64,000 bases of DNA from Megaleporinus macrocephalus (GCA_021613375.1 CM038702.1:25489849-25553848); one strand, 5' to 3'; positions 37,844-64,000 are shown, counted from the first letter of the stretch. Notes: generated by a model from the sequence alone, not told the origin. Numbers and translations: made by a program.

Positions 37844-38087
37844 TATCTACAGTACAGTAAAGGCAGTAACAGACCTTTGGTTTAATGTAGGTGGAAATCT
37901 AAAGTGGTACATAGATGAAAACAAATAAATAACAATAATAAATAATCAATTGATTCCATTTAATCTGAGCTAAAGCTTGCACAGGTACATACACACACTG
38001 TAACTGCTTACAGTGATTATCATTCACTAAGGAGTGATTGTATATGATGTGAGCCCTAATTTCATTTTAAGGCCGTATTATCAATGT

Positions 38088-38520
38088 TGCCTGTACTCAA
38101 GGTATTTAAGTCGATTTGTGAGTCCAAGTGGAGTCTCAAGTTTAGTCTCGAGTGTCTGAGGCACAAATCTGAATCAATTCTGAAGTTTAGCCTTGAGTCT
38201 CTGGGGTCTGAGACGAGAGTTTCTGAAGTGTGAGTCAAGCTTCGAGTGGGATTGGAGTCTCAAGTCTTTTAGATGTGATCTCAAGTCAAGTCTCTGTGGT
38301 CTGAGTCCATTTATGTCCTCACGTCTCTGAGGTGTGAGTCTAAGTGGAGTCTCAAGTCACTGGGGTCAGAGTCAAGTCACAAGTCTCTGAGATCAGAGTG
38401 GAGCCTCGAGTCCCTGATGTCAAAGTCTAGGTAAAGTCTTTATTCTCTTGGGTCAAGTCTGAAGACTTTGTGGTTTGAGTCGAGTCTCAAGTCACGGGGA
38501 GTCACTGGGGCTTACTTTAG
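38088..38520. repeat. GAGTC/CAAGTCTC minisatellite
   Basis: Degenerate tandem words gagtctcaagtc, aagtctctgaggtctgagtc and ggtcagagtcaagtca over about 430 bp, with unit length near 25-35 bp. It falls inside the inferred 3' UTR. Confidence 0.8.
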
Positions 38521-38669
38521 TGTCATCAGGGAAAGCCAATTTACGAGAGCAACCTAATACTAAAAACCTGTCATGTTTCACCCCAGCTTCAAATTAACAA
38601 GCTGGAGAGGACAACATGTCTACACAGTTTCTGTAAAGTGGTCTCTAATGTTTTTCAGCTACAACAGCT

Positions 38670-39068
38670 ACTCAACTACGCAAAAGTTTGAGGCACCTAA
38701 GCTCATTGTTTAATTAATACAATACAAAGTAACATGAATATTGTATTGTGAAAGAAGTAGATCATATTTGAGCTCCAGTTTGAAGAACAATGTTTAGTTC
38801 CAGATTTCTCCTGGACGCCCCAGACATTGTACGAATGTATCAAAATACATTCAAAGCTGGTATTAGGTAATAATAATACTGGGTCGCCATGTGTAAAAGC
38901 TTGGAAAGGGTTAAATATGCATACAGACATGTTAAACAACTACTTACTGTATTAAAACTATTCGAATATTATGAAAAGTGTTTGGCTCAGCAAATAAAAG
39001 CCTTCTGTCTGGAAAAAATGTTTTTTAGATATAATAATGTGCCTAAAACTTCTGCACAGTACTGTATA
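38670..39068. mobile_element. Tc1-like MITE in the 3' flank of gnai1
   Basis: Left terminus tacgcaaaagtttgaggcac pairs imperfectly with right terminus gcctaaaacttctgcacagt. About 400 bp, non-coding. It lies 420 bp past the gnai1 stop codon. Confidence 0.7.
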
Positions 39069-39488
39069 TTAGACAAAAATGTAACCTTGTTTTGTCTTTT
39101 ACTTTCAACACTACATTTACAGCTTGTAGTGTTTTTCTTTCAAACTGAAAGATTATAATAAGGGCTAGTTATTTAAGGCAGCGTAGGACCTGACACACTA
39201 GCAAAAACACAGCAGCCCTGTGCAGCTGATTAGTTTTTGTATTACTGCTGTTTAGTAAACCACAGTTTCTCCCTGTACAGAGCAGTACTAATGAGGCAGT
39301 GGGGATCCGTTTCAGCCTGGGTGAAATTAGCATTTTTCATAATTCACTGAATTGCTTCCTAAAGAATTCCAATCAGAATGAATCCTGGTGATTCACACAG
39401 ACACATATTCACCATCCACCACAACTCTTTCTCTATCTCTGGCACACACACACACACGAGCACAGTCTCACCAGACTCCAGAGAGTGT

Positions 39489-52571
<13,083 letters not shown>

Positions 52572-53533
52572 CTGAGAGAAAGAAAGAGAGAGAGACAAAA
52601 AGAGGGAGAGAATGTTTTTGTTTTGTGTGCAGATTTGTTTAGGGCTGACACAACTTGATTTATTAATAATTACCAATGACAGCATTGATATTATGTATAA
52701 ACAAGGGCCCACTTCACACAACATGAGATTGACAAATTCAACTGCTTATGTTTGTGTTGCGTTGCATGCTTGGCAAAAAATCCCCACAAATTACAAAGCA
52801 CTATCAAATATGAAGATTACGCCCCCCGCCCCATCCCCCACCCCTGTTCTTCAGACCTGTGCAGCATTTTGCATGCAGGTCTGCATTCCAAAAAACTTTC
52901 TGCTGACCTTCAAGTTCATGTAAATATTTCTTTTACCTTAAATTTATTTGAAAACCTGTATTAATACTGATATAATAATCTTGGACAGAATATGATAATA
53001 ACATTTTTTTATTTAAAAAAATAAAACCTTAAGAAGTACAACAAAACAACAATAATAAATACATAATTATACATTGTAATTAAATAGTGTTTCGCTCTGA
53101 AGCCTGTAGTGGCTGTAAAATCAATCATTAATACATTCACAGATCAGTTACATCACAGTAACGCTGAGAGTTTGGTGCTATGTGATCTCATGCACAGTGA
53201 TTGTGTCACATGTAGTTAATCGAAACACTGACTGATTTATATGTTCTTTTAGAAATCAGCCTGAAGTCTGTGAAACATTTGAATGTAAAATCAACTACAT
53301 AGATAGAGAGAGAAAGACAGAGATGCTATGTTTGTGCAGCCAGTCTCAGAATGTCTCTAGGCGTGGAGGACCTCTGAGATTCTAATCACAAGGTCAGCAA
53401 AAAATATCTATACACTGAAAAGCCAATCATGGAGGGTTGTTAAAAATGTGTTGCGGAGTCAGAACACCCTGTAGACTAATACACTCAAGGCCTATAGCTG
53501 CTTCCTTGGAAACAGCTTTACTTAGTCAATGGC

Positions 53534-53538
<5 letters not shown>

Positions 53539-53583
<45 letters not shown>
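53539..53583. repeat. (CT)n microsatellite
   Basis: About 20 CT units with one interruption. Confidence 0.95.
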
Positions 53584-53585
<2 letters not shown>

Positions 53586-55919
53586 GCTGCTACACATCAA
53601 TAGCTCCACTTAAAGAGAATATGCTTCACTATGCTCCTTTCATCCGAAAGACAGATGTATAGCACTGAAACATCACATCACATCACACAAGGGACATGTG
53701 GTGTGTTAAACACAGAACGCTGATAACAATCCCATTCAACTTAATAAACTACAGCACGCAATTTTATATCACGGTTTATATCACAATAACTACATGAGTG
53801 AGTATTTATCTTGTATTGGCATAAAAGGTGGGACTGTTCAAACAGATTAAATGTAGATTTTTATTTGGTGTAACTGAGGTACAATTAAGATGGTGGCTAA
53901 TGGGCTATAGCCAAACTGATCTTTTTCGATTAGCCAGCTCAGTATGTACCATTTTAAACTGAAAACTCATGATTATGTAGCAAATCAGCATCACTTAAAT
54001 TTACTAGGGTGAATGAGGTTTTACCGGAGTTCAGTGAAGCTTGTCCAACATCACAACAGTAGTTAGAAAAGAATACATCTGTGGGCGCCTATGAGAGAGG
54101 CATGACGTCTGAAACTAACAAACGCTGAGACAAGGAAAGCACACAGTCACGTCTGAATCTAATGTTAGTGTAATTTTAGTGTATATATGCTGCACGCTGA
54201 GGTTCCTACATTCAGCCATTTCTTGAAAGCAGCACAGGTTTATCTCATCATCCTGTGGGTCAACGCTGAGGCGCTTAGGGAAAAAAGGCAGAAGGCACCA
54301 GTGCTGCCACAGTGGACAAGAGGGAGGCCAGTTTGTGCTCATCACAAACTCATCATAAAATGAATAGCTAAACCTTTACTGTGTTCTTTTAGTGTTTTAT
54401 CATTTTAGAGCAAGAGCATGTGCAAGTACTATATAAAGCTTAATTTCATGCCTTTATCCTGATTTCACTGTCCACGGACCTTTGGGAAGAGCAAGTTAGC
54501 TCATTTCCATTATCATGCAAGCCATAACAGTTAACCGTAAAACTTGTCTTTAGTTTTAATTCAGGTGTGTACTAGCTTTATTATGTTTTTTTATGAACTG
54601 ATTCATTCAGAAAATCGCAATTGGAAAGATATATAAGATTAGCACATTTTATTGCTTCTCTTTGTTCATTTTTTCCTGATGTAAGCTGATGTTCAAGGTA
54701 AGCTAATTAGGCAGCCTATCAAGTAAAGTGAATCTCTGAGGGTGTTTTGAGCATTAGATCATCTTTCTATGACGCAAAAGTTTCATTTATGCTACTAAAA
54801 CATATTTTGGTTTGAAAAGATTATTATGCTAGGCTTCCTAAAATCAGCTAACAGCTAACTTCACTGCTGAACTGTTAGCTGCCTGCAAACATTTTGACAG
54901 ATTAATGCCTTCAAAGTCTCAAACATGATCAGCTTGCAAGTACAAGTTGAACCAAACGCTGCCTTTTAAGGCACAGACTTTTGGGAGCAAGCCATTTAGA
55001 CAGTCGCCCTCAGTTTCAGACCAGATTTTGGCAGCAAACATCAAAAAAAACAAAAAAACAACAACAATATTTCATGACACAAATTGTACATGGTGTCTTG
55101 TAGAGACTACTGGCACTATGTAGTTTTCTAGGAAATCTTTTAGATTTTGTTAAAATTCTACTTCTTTCACTTTAGTTTGTGTTACAGATAGTGCCAGTCC
55201 AGTGTCAGGTGCTGCTATTGGGCCGATATCAGCTGAAATTGGGAAAACAGATGGGAAAAATGATTTAATCCACTGATGAGATGGTGCAATTGGGGATTTG
55301 TTTTTGCAGGATGAAAGAGTTTTTGAGCTGTTTTATTGTAATGGTGAGAAGATTTAACACTTCCCATTGAAAATAGCTAATTTCAAAGATGGATTTAAAA
55401 AGGAAAAATAAGGTATCAGTATCCCTCATCAAGGCTTTAACAACTATTTGTTGTTTACTGGTTTGACATACATTTAACATTACGTAACAATTCTGCAAAT
55501 AAAGCACTGCTAAACTAGAAATCGAGAGGGAAAAAACAAGGAGAGAGCAAAATAGAGAGAGAGAGAGAGAGTCTAACCTCTGTTATCAGCTGTTAGGAGT
55601 ACAGCAGCACTCGCTGCGGAAAACAAAACAAAACACAGCCCTAATTTCCACTAAAGGGGGTTTGAATACGGAAACAGGCCTCAGGTCTCTAAAGACGCAA
55701 ACCTAACAGAACTGAGAAAACACTGCAATCTCACGCTGAGAGGAAAATAAGCATGCTGGGAAAGAACTTGTTTTATCAGTGTATGAAACCGCAGTTCCAC
55801 CGGTACAGACCATACTACACAGTGGCTGCAGCTAATGGTTATTTCTAATAATCTATCAAATGCTTTTCTTTAGTTCCTCCTCCTTTGTCATCGGGTGATC
55901 ATTTTAAGGTGCCACAAAC

Positions 55920-56140
55920 CTTTTTTTTGGTGTGACAGAATGACTGAGTGCTTTATATGAACATTAGAGATCATTGTAATGTTCTTTTTAAATGAAACAA
56001 TAGAAGTCATATCGCTTCATGTAGTGTATTACAATCTGTCAGAATGACTGTGTGGATCGTATGAACATTATAGAGTGTTGTTTTTTTTTAATTAAACAAT
56101 AAAGGCCATGTCGCCCCTTACACTTCCTCTAACCTTCACT
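55920..56140. repeat. Repeat, two tandem diverged copies, related to intron 4
   Basis: The phrases cagaatgactg, atgaacattagag/atgaacattatagag and aaatgaaacaatagaagtc/attaaacaataaaggcc recur about 115 bp apart. The second copy matches 48095-48230 closely. Confidence 0.75.
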
Positions 56141-57853
56141 ATTCGAGATGATTATAATCATTTAGGCTGGCTACACTACTTTCCACAGTCTTGAAAGTTT
56201 GTTCCACCGTAGACATTTGCATAGTGTATTTCAACTGTACGACGAATGTCAGCTATTAAATAATCACTAGAATAGAAGGTGGCTCTCCAACCAATTTGGC
56301 CATTTTAGACAAAATCTAATCAGTAACTGCAAATTTGATTCTTCAAATACAGTTGATTAAAGCAGCCTACAATGCCATAAACATGAATATGCCCCCTTCT
56401 GATTATTTATATTATCACTTGTATTTTATCTGTATATATATATATACATATATTTGTCACATTTAACTGATTCAAATCTTTAAACAGAATTCATTATAAG
56501 ACAAAAACTGGCCTATTAGGCAGCATTTGTACTGTACACAAATGAGGAGCCTTCCTAGGACAGTGCTAATGAGAATTTCCTACCTATCTTTCTAAGTTTC
56601 AGTTTAGATTTTTGAATATACATGTAATATTTATACTGACAAATAAGAGTGGTTTCAACTCTTCTCTAAAACATCTTTTATGTAGTGATTATGGTTTCAC
56701 CAGGTGCTGCAGTCCTTTGGCACCTGGCAAAATAATGCTGACATCCATATGATACCATGAAATCTGACACACCCCCTTCTGAGAACAGCACTAAAGACTA
56801 TATTGTACAGAACATCAATGCATCTGTTATTCTCTGATGTCATGTGTTTACTAAAAATACACTTACATGAACTTTCTGAAAATAAAAGTCAACAGGCCTT
56901 TATTGATTCCACATAACACAGCAGGAAGTCAGTCCATGGCTATGATTGGGTCACTTCCACACTGAATCTAATAAAACCCTTCCAATACTACCCACGCTTG
57001 CCCACCTACCCCTCAACTGAACCCATTCAACCCTACTGTTCTATTATTTATGGTAAGGATTATTATTCACTAACTACTATACATTTTTAAACATCTAATA
57101 TGAACTATTAATTAACCACTATTAATTATTCACTATGAAATATTCAGAAACCACTAATTTAGTAACCACTATTAATTTTTTACTATCTAATTTGAATTAT
57201 TCCAAAACTGCTATTAATTATTGGTAACACTTACCATGAATTCTGAATTATATTTAATTAAAAGGTATTTTATGGCATATATAACATTTCATAATACATA
57301 ATGCTTTTATAATGCCATTTAGTAGCTACCAAATGTATCTGTTCAGCAACTAAAATTCTTGTGTCCAGTAATTACTTTGTTTTGCCCTTTAGTCACTCTA
57401 AACTATGTATTAACTGCTATGATTTATTCAGTATCTACTATACATTTTTCAGTAATTATTATTATTAATCTAATCTGTAAAGTTGTTGTTATAACAGTGA
57501 GTAAATTAAGTATGGACCCACATGCAGACATGGAGTTTGAGGGATTATTAATTAAAAAAACAGTTAATAAAAGTTAAAAGCTTGTTTTTTCTATCCAATA
57601 ATTGAATCACAAAAAATACAGCACACATGTTACATTTTACTAACATCAAAAAATAAAAAATGCTAATATATTAGAATAACAATTTAAACTCAATTCTAAC
57701 TTAAAACATGCGACTGTCATCTTTTTGGTTTAAGGTACAATCATTTTTTTATGATGACCAAAAGGAAAAGTGCTTTTTTCTAAGCAAGCAAGTGAGCAGG
57801 TGCAATATTACTGTGCATAAAGATCAGCTCTTCAGCAAAACAGCACCTGTACT

Positions 57854-57854
<1 letters not shown>

Positions 57855-57893
<39 letters not shown>
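57855..57893. repeat. (GT)n microsatellite
   Basis: About 19 GT units; open frames with CVCV runs are artefacts. Confidence 0.97.
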
Positions 57894-57894
<1 letters not shown>

Positions 57895-58080
57895 TTTAGA
57901 GGGTAATTTATGCAGGGATCTGCGTCCGCCTGCTCAGTCTGCTGATATCATCAGACGGCTAAAAACATCAAAGGCCTTCTGCTGTAGGGACGACAGGGTG
58001 GGGCTTAAATACACATGCACACATCACACAAGCTTTACTCATGTTCAGATTCATATATTTACAAGCACTTTTTCTCTCTC

Positions 58081-58083
<3 letters not shown>

Positions 58084-58123
<40 letters not shown>
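58084..58123. repeat. (CA)n microsatellite
   Basis: About 20 CA units, 110 bp before the large 22-bp array. Confidence 0.97.
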
Positions 58124-58125
<2 letters not shown>

Positions 58126-58232
58126 AACAGCAGAACTAATTAAACCTCTGAAACATCTTAATTCTGTCAGACTAAGAAGCTTTTCCCCGTTAACAAACTA
58201 CAGCTTTCTAGATTTAAAGCAATGGTCAAAGG

Positions 58233-61200
58233 TACGCTCACAGTAAATTCCCACTACACTCACAGTAAACTCCCACTACACTCACAGTAAACTCCCACTA
58301 CACTCACAGTAAACTACTACTACACTCATATTAGACTACTACTACACTCACATTAAACTCCTACTACACTCACAGTAAACTACTACTACACTCACAGCAA
58401 ACTCCTACTACACTCATATTAGACTACTACTACACTCACAGTAAACTCCTACTACACTCATATTAGACTACTACTACACTCACAGTAAACTCCTACTACA
58501 CTCATATTAGACTACTACTACACTCACATTAGACTACTACTACACTCACATTAGACTACTACTACACTCACATTAAACTCCTACTACACTCATATTAGAC
58601 TACTACTACACTCATATTAGACTACTACTACACTCACATTAGACTACTACTACACTCATATTAGACTACTACTACACTCACAGTTAACTACTACTACACT
58701 CATATTAGACTACTACTACACTCACAGTAAACTCCTACTACACTCATATTAGACTACTACTACACTCATATTAGACTACTACTACACTCATATTAGACTA
58801 CTACTACACTCACATTAGACTACTACTACACTCACATTAAACTCCTACTACACTCATATTAGACTACTACTACACTCACATTAAACTCCTACTACACTCA
58901 CAGTAAACTACTACTACACTCACATTAAACTCCTACTACACTCATATTAGACTACTACTACACTCACATTAAACTCCTACTACACTCACAGTAAACTACT
59001 ACTACACTCACAGTAAACTCCTACTACACTCATATTAGACTACTACACTCACAGTAAACTCCTACTACACTCACAGTAAACTCCTACTACACTCACAGTA
59101 AACTACTACTACACTCACAGTAAACTACTACTACACTCATATTAGACTACTACTACAGTCACATTAAACTACTACTGCACTCATATTAGACTACTACTAC
59201 ACTCACATTAAACTCCTACTACACTCACAGTGAACTACTACTACTGCTACACTCATATTAGACTACTACTACACTCACATTAAACTCCTACTACACTCAC
59301 AGTAAACTACTACTACACTCACATTAAACTCCTACTACACTCATATTAGACTACTACTACACTCACATTAAACTCCTACTACACTCATATTAGACTATTA
59401 CTACACTCACATTAAACTCCTACTACACTCACAGTAAACTACTACTACACTCACAGTAAACTCCTACTACACTCATATTAGACTACTACTACACTCACAG
59501 TAAACTCCTACTACACTCACAGTAAACTACTACTACACTCATATTAGACTACTACTACACTCATATTAGACTACTATTACACTCACATTAGACTACTACT
59601 ACACTCACAGCAAACTCCTACTACACTTATATTAGACTACTACTACACTCACAGTAAACTCCTACTACACTCATATTAGACTACTACTACACTCATATTA
59701 GACTACTACTACACTCATATTAGACTACTACTACACTCACAGTAAACTACTACTACACTCACATTAAACTCCTACTACACTCATATTAGACTACTACTAC
59801 ACTCACATTAAACTCCTACTACACTCACAGTAAACTACTACTACACTCACAGTAAACTCCTACTACACTCATATTAGACTACTACACTCACAGTAAACTC
59901 CTACTACACTCATATTAGACTACTACTACACTCATATTAGACTACTACTACACTCACATTAGACTACTACTACACTCACAGCAAACTCCTACTACACTCA
60001 TATTAGACTACTACTACACTCACAGTAAACTCCTACTACACTCATATTAGACTACTACTACACTCACAGGAAACTCCTACTACACTCATATTAGACTACT
60101 ACTACACTCATATTAGACTACTACTACACTCATATTAGACTACTACTACACTCACATTAGACTACTACTACACTCACATTAAACTCCTACTACACTCATA
60201 TTAGACTACTACTACACTCACATTAAACTCCTACTACACTCACAGTAAACTACTACTACACTCACATTAAACTCCTACTACACTCATATTAGACTACTAC
60301 TACACTCACATTAAACTCCTACTACACTCACAGTAAACTACTACTACACTCACAGTAAACTCCTACTACACTCATATTAGACTACTACTACACTCACAGT
60401 AAACTCCTTCTACACTCATATTAGACTACTACTACACTCACATTAAACTCCCACTACACTCACAGTAAACTCCTACTACACTCATATTAGACTACTACTA
60501 AACTCACATTAAACTACTACTGCACTCATATTAGACTACTACTACACTCACATTAAACTCCTACTACACTCATATTAGACTACTACACTCACATTAAACT
60601 CCTACTACACTCACAATAAACTACTACTACACTCACATTAGACTACTACTACACTCACAGTAAACTCCTACTACACTCATATTAGACTACTACTACACTC
60701 ACATTAAACTCCTACTACACTCATATTAGACTACTACTACACTCACATTAAACTCCTACTACACTCACAGTAAACTACTACTACTACACTCATATTAGAC
60801 TACTACTACAGTCACATTAAACTCCTACTACACTCACAGTAAACTACTACTACACTCACAGTAAACTACTACTACACTCACATTAAACTCCTACTACACT
60901 CACAGTTAACTACTACTACACTCACAGTAAACTCCTACTACACTCATATTAGACTACTACACTCACAGTAAACTCCTACTACACTCATATTAGACTACTA
61001 CTACACTCATATTAGACTACTACTACACTCACATTAGACTACTACTACACTCACAGCAAACTCCTACTACACTCATATTAGACTACTACTACACTCACAG
61101 TAAACTCCTACTACACTCATATTAGACTACTACTACACTCACAGGAAACTCCTACTACACTCATATTAGACTACTACTACACTCATATTAGACTACTACT

Positions 61201-63266
61201 ACACTCATATTAGACTACTACTACACTCACATTAGACTACTACTACACTCACATTAAACTCCTACTACACTCATATTAGACTACTACTACACTCACATTA
61301 AACTCCTACTACACTCACAGTAAACTACTACTACACTCACATTAAACTCCTACTACACTCATATTAGACTACTACTACACTCACATTAAACTCCTACTAC
61401 ACTCACAGTAAACTACTACTACACTCACAGTAAACTCCTACTACACTCATATTAGACTACTACTACACTCACAGTAAACTCCTTCTACACTCATATTAGA
61501 CTACTACTACACTCACATTAAACTCCCACTACACTCACAGTAAACTCCTACTACACTCATATTAGACTACTACTAACTCACATTAAACTACTACTGCACT
61601 CATATTAGACTACTACTACACTCACATTAAACTCCTACTACACTCATATTAGACTACTACACTCACATTAAACTCCTACTACACTCACAATAAACTACTA
61701 CTACACTCACATTAGACTACTACTACACTCACATTAAACTCCTACTACACTCATATTAGACTACTACTACACTCACATTAAACTCCTACTACACTCACAG
61801 TAAACTACTACTACACTCACAGTAAACTCCTACTACACTCATATTAGACTACTACTACACTCACAGTAAACTCCTACTACACTCACAGTAAACTCCTACT
61901 ACACTCACAGTAAACTACTACTACACTCATATTAGACTACTACTACACTCACAGTAAACTCCTACTACACTCATATTAGACTACTACTACACTCACAGTA
62001 AACTCCTTCTACACTCATATTAGACTACTACTACACTCACAGTAAACTCCTTCTACACTCATATTAGACTACTACTACACTCACATTAAACTCCCACTAC
62101 ACTCACAGTAAACTCCTACTACACTCACATTAGACTACTACTACACTCACATTAAACTCCTACTACACTCATATTAGACTCCTACTACACTCACATTAAA
62201 CTCCTACTACACTCACAGTAAACTACTACTACACTCATATTAAACTCCTACTACACTCATATTAGACTACTACTACACTCACATAAACTCCTACTACACT
62301 CACAGTAAACTACTACTACACTCACAGTAAACTCCTACTACACTCATATTAGACTACTACTACACTCACAGTAAACTCCTACTACACTCATATTAGACTA
62401 CTACTACACTCACAGTAAACTCCTACTACACTCAGAGTAAACTACTACTACACTCACATTAAACTACTACTACACTCATATTAGACTACTACTACACTCA
62501 CATTAAACTACTACTGCACTCATATTAGACTACTACTACACTCACATTAAACTCCTACTACACTCATATTAGACTACTACTACACTCACATTAAACTCCT
62601 ACTACACTCACAATAAACTCCTACTACACTCATATTAGACTACTACTACAATCACATTAGACTACTACTACACTCACATTAAACTCCTACTACACTCATA
62701 TTAGACTACTACTACACTCACATTAAACTCCTACTACACTCAAAGTAAACTACTACTACTACTACACTCATATTAGACTACTACTACACTCACATTAAAC
62801 TCCTACTACACTCACAGTAAACTACTACTACACTCACATTAAACTCCTACTACACTCACAGTAAACTACTACTACACTCACATTAAACTCCTACTACACT
62901 CATATTAGACTACTACTACACTCACAGTAAACTCCTACTACACTCATATTAGACTACTACTACACTCACATTAAACTCCTACTACACTCATATTAGACTA
63001 CTACTACACTCACATTAAACTCCTACTACACTCACAGTAAACTACTACTACTACACTCATATTAGACTACTACTACAGTCACATTAAACTCCTACTACAC
63101 TCACAGTAAACTACTACTACACTCACAGTAAACTACTACTACACTCACATTAAACTCCTACTACACTCACAGTTAACTACTACTACACTCACAGCAAACT
63201 CCTACTACACTCACAGTAAACTACTACTACACTCACAGTAAACTACTACTACACTCACATTAAATT
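58233..63266. repeat. Large 22-bp minisatellite array in gnai1 intron 1
   Basis: About 229 tandem 22-bp units over 5.0 kb. Each has a constant ctactacactca followed by a variable part: tattagacta, cagtaaactc, cattaaactc, cagtaaacta or cattagacta. Some units are 19 or 25 bp through loss or gain of a CTA triplet. The first units carry cccac instead of cctac. Long blocks are duplicated (offsets of about 1075 and 2267 bp). G is scarce on the plus strand. Confidence 0.97.
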
Positions 63267-64000
63267 CACATGGCCAAAAACAGCAGTCACCTGGAAATTG
63301 TCTATACTTGTGTCCATGTTTATAGAGGACAGTCTGTCATACAGAGTCCGAAATCCCATTAACAAGTCTATCAGAGGACAGTTTGAGACAAAAAAACAAA
63401 GAAGAAGCATCAGACCTCAAACATGTTTTTGCGTGTTGTCCACATTTGGGGTGAGTTTTGGCCAAGCAATCACTTTAAATGTCAGTCAGCTGTGTGGTTC
63501 CTACATTAGACAGAGCACTAAAGCGGGACACGGTATGTTTGTCGTGTTTCAGCTCAAAATGCCTTATAGTCACAGAGTCAGGAACATTAGTGCTGCAACA
63601 TTAGGCTCAGTGAGCTTACATACCCACACCCACACACATCCACACAGCCCTGTGTTGAGTACCAGCTGTCTAATCCGGAAAGATTTTCTCACGCTGCCCA
63701 GCAGCAACCTGGGAGCCAGGGTGACTTATCAGCTTGCACTGTTAATCTGATATATTAGTTGAAATGTGAACATGAGGCTTCATCAATTAATGAAAATAAT
63801 TAATAGTGACAGACTACAGAGTTTCATTTAGCGTGGTTGGGCTTAAATGATGCGCCGACTAAGTCAGCAGATGTGCAAATTAACACAAAATGGCACTGAC
63901 TGCAGAACAGACATCATCATTCTGTTAAAAAAATAGTTACAAAGCACCACACATACGTGAGCAGACTGCTTAAACTTACCCTTTAGCTTGCACTTTCACC
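63267..64000. promoter_or_regulatory. Intron 1, candidate conserved element near window end
   Basis: Complex, non-repetitive sequence after the array. The part from 63690 to 63900 has dense homeodomain-like cores (catcaattaatgaaaataat, taatagtgacag) and cttatcagcttgc, a GATA-type word. A 150-codon frame (63298-63750) shows no domain that I recognise and no splice context. Regulatory role is inference. Confidence 0.3.

Larger units (their letters stand above)
37270..39488 (-). other. gnai1: Probable gnai1 3' UTR (proximal poly(A) model)
   Basis: On the minus strand an AATAAA signal (plus-strand tttatt, 37285-37290) is followed by a GT-rich stretch, as expected for cleavage near 37270. This would give a 3' UTR of about 2.2 kb. 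The interval includes a MITE-like element (38.67-39.07 kb), a GAGTC-type minisatellite (38.09-38.52 kb) and a purine-rich tract, so part of it may instead be flanking DNA. No splice or transcript evidence is available from sequence alone. Confidence 0.4.
52572..58232. other. gnai1 intron 1 (part), no further exon seen
   Basis: Includes a (CT)n tract at 53539-53583, GA-rich DNA near 55545-55572, a two-copy repeat at about 55920-56140, A/T-rich DNA at 57.0-57.7 kb, (GT)n at 57855-57893 and (CA)n at 58084-58123. I searched for a first coding exon encoding the usual MGC-type start and a KLLLLG end and did not find one. Confidence 0.5.

Noticed and set aside
58233..63266. CRISPR-like regular repeat array
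   Set aside because: Units are contiguous 22-mers without unique spacers, in a vertebrate intron; it is a minisatellite.
63298..63750. 150-codon plus-strand frame
   Set aside because: No recognisable domain, sits inside gnai1 intron 1 antisense, and ends with CA-rich simple sequence. I cannot exclude it but do not call a gene.
52572..64000. Search for gnai1 exon 1
   Set aside because: No plus-strand sequence complementary to an MGC-type start and KLLLLG end with a donor in phase 1 was found, so the exon is taken to be outside the window.

Overview
The window is vertebrate nuclear DNA, almost certainly from a ray-finned (teleost) fish. The evidence is a single recognisable spliced vertebrate gene with GT-AG introns, many short A/C/T-rich microsatellites, and a very high density of decayed Tc1/mariner-like DNA transposons of types common in fish genomes. 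The dispersed repeat at 21.0-22.0 kb suggests an otophysan (characin, catfish or knifefish type), but that is inference from memory.

The only gene I can support is gnai1 (inhibitory G-protein alpha-i1 subunit) on the minus strand. Coding exons 2 to 8 lie at 52571-52529, 52255-52114, 48447-48290, 44673-44545, 42505-42376, 40000-39847 and 39679-39489. Their lengths (43, 142, 158, 129, 130, 154 and 191 nt) are those expected for the Galpha-i family. They sum to 947 nt, which leaves exactly 118 nt for a first coding exon and gives a 354-residue protein. I do not find exon 1, so it is probably beyond position 64000 and intron 1 is longer than 11.4 kb. The 3' UTR runs leftwards from 39488; the best nearby poly(A) signal is at 37285-37290, and a distal candidate is at 33044-33049.

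Layout: 1-33 kb is intergenic (downstream of gnai1). It holds LINE tails (1.1, 17.6, 18.4 kb), two related G/T-rich minisatellites (4.46-5.38 and 13.3-14.07 kb), a 32-bp tandem array (7.19-7.95 kb), a Harbinger-like element containing a tRNA-like SINE piece (10.76-11.64 kb), Tc1-like copies (17.2, 20.4, 20.85-22.92, 23.8-25.15, 31.64-32.47 kb) and a degenerate telomere-like tract (25.3-25.7 kb). The interval 33-39.5 kb is the downstream flank or 3' UTR, with a CATACACACTCA array, two MITE-like elements, a pair of overlapping hairpins and a GAGTC-type minisatellite. The interval 39.5-52.6 kb is the gnai1 exon cluster; its introns carry nested Tc1 and hAT insertions, (TA)n tracts, a 14-copy 51-bp array and a long (CT)n tract just before exon 3. 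From 52.6 to 64 kb is intron 1, dominated by a roughly 5-kb array of a 22-bp minisatellite with higher-order duplications (58.23-63.27 kb).

I see no operon, CRISPR array, phage or other new multi-gene system. The remaining long open frames are low-complexity or repeat translations. The most interesting items are the variant-coded 22-bp array, the splice-proximal (CT)n tract, the overlapping hairpins, the nested transposons and a few complex, repeat-free blocks that look like candidate conserved non-coding elements.
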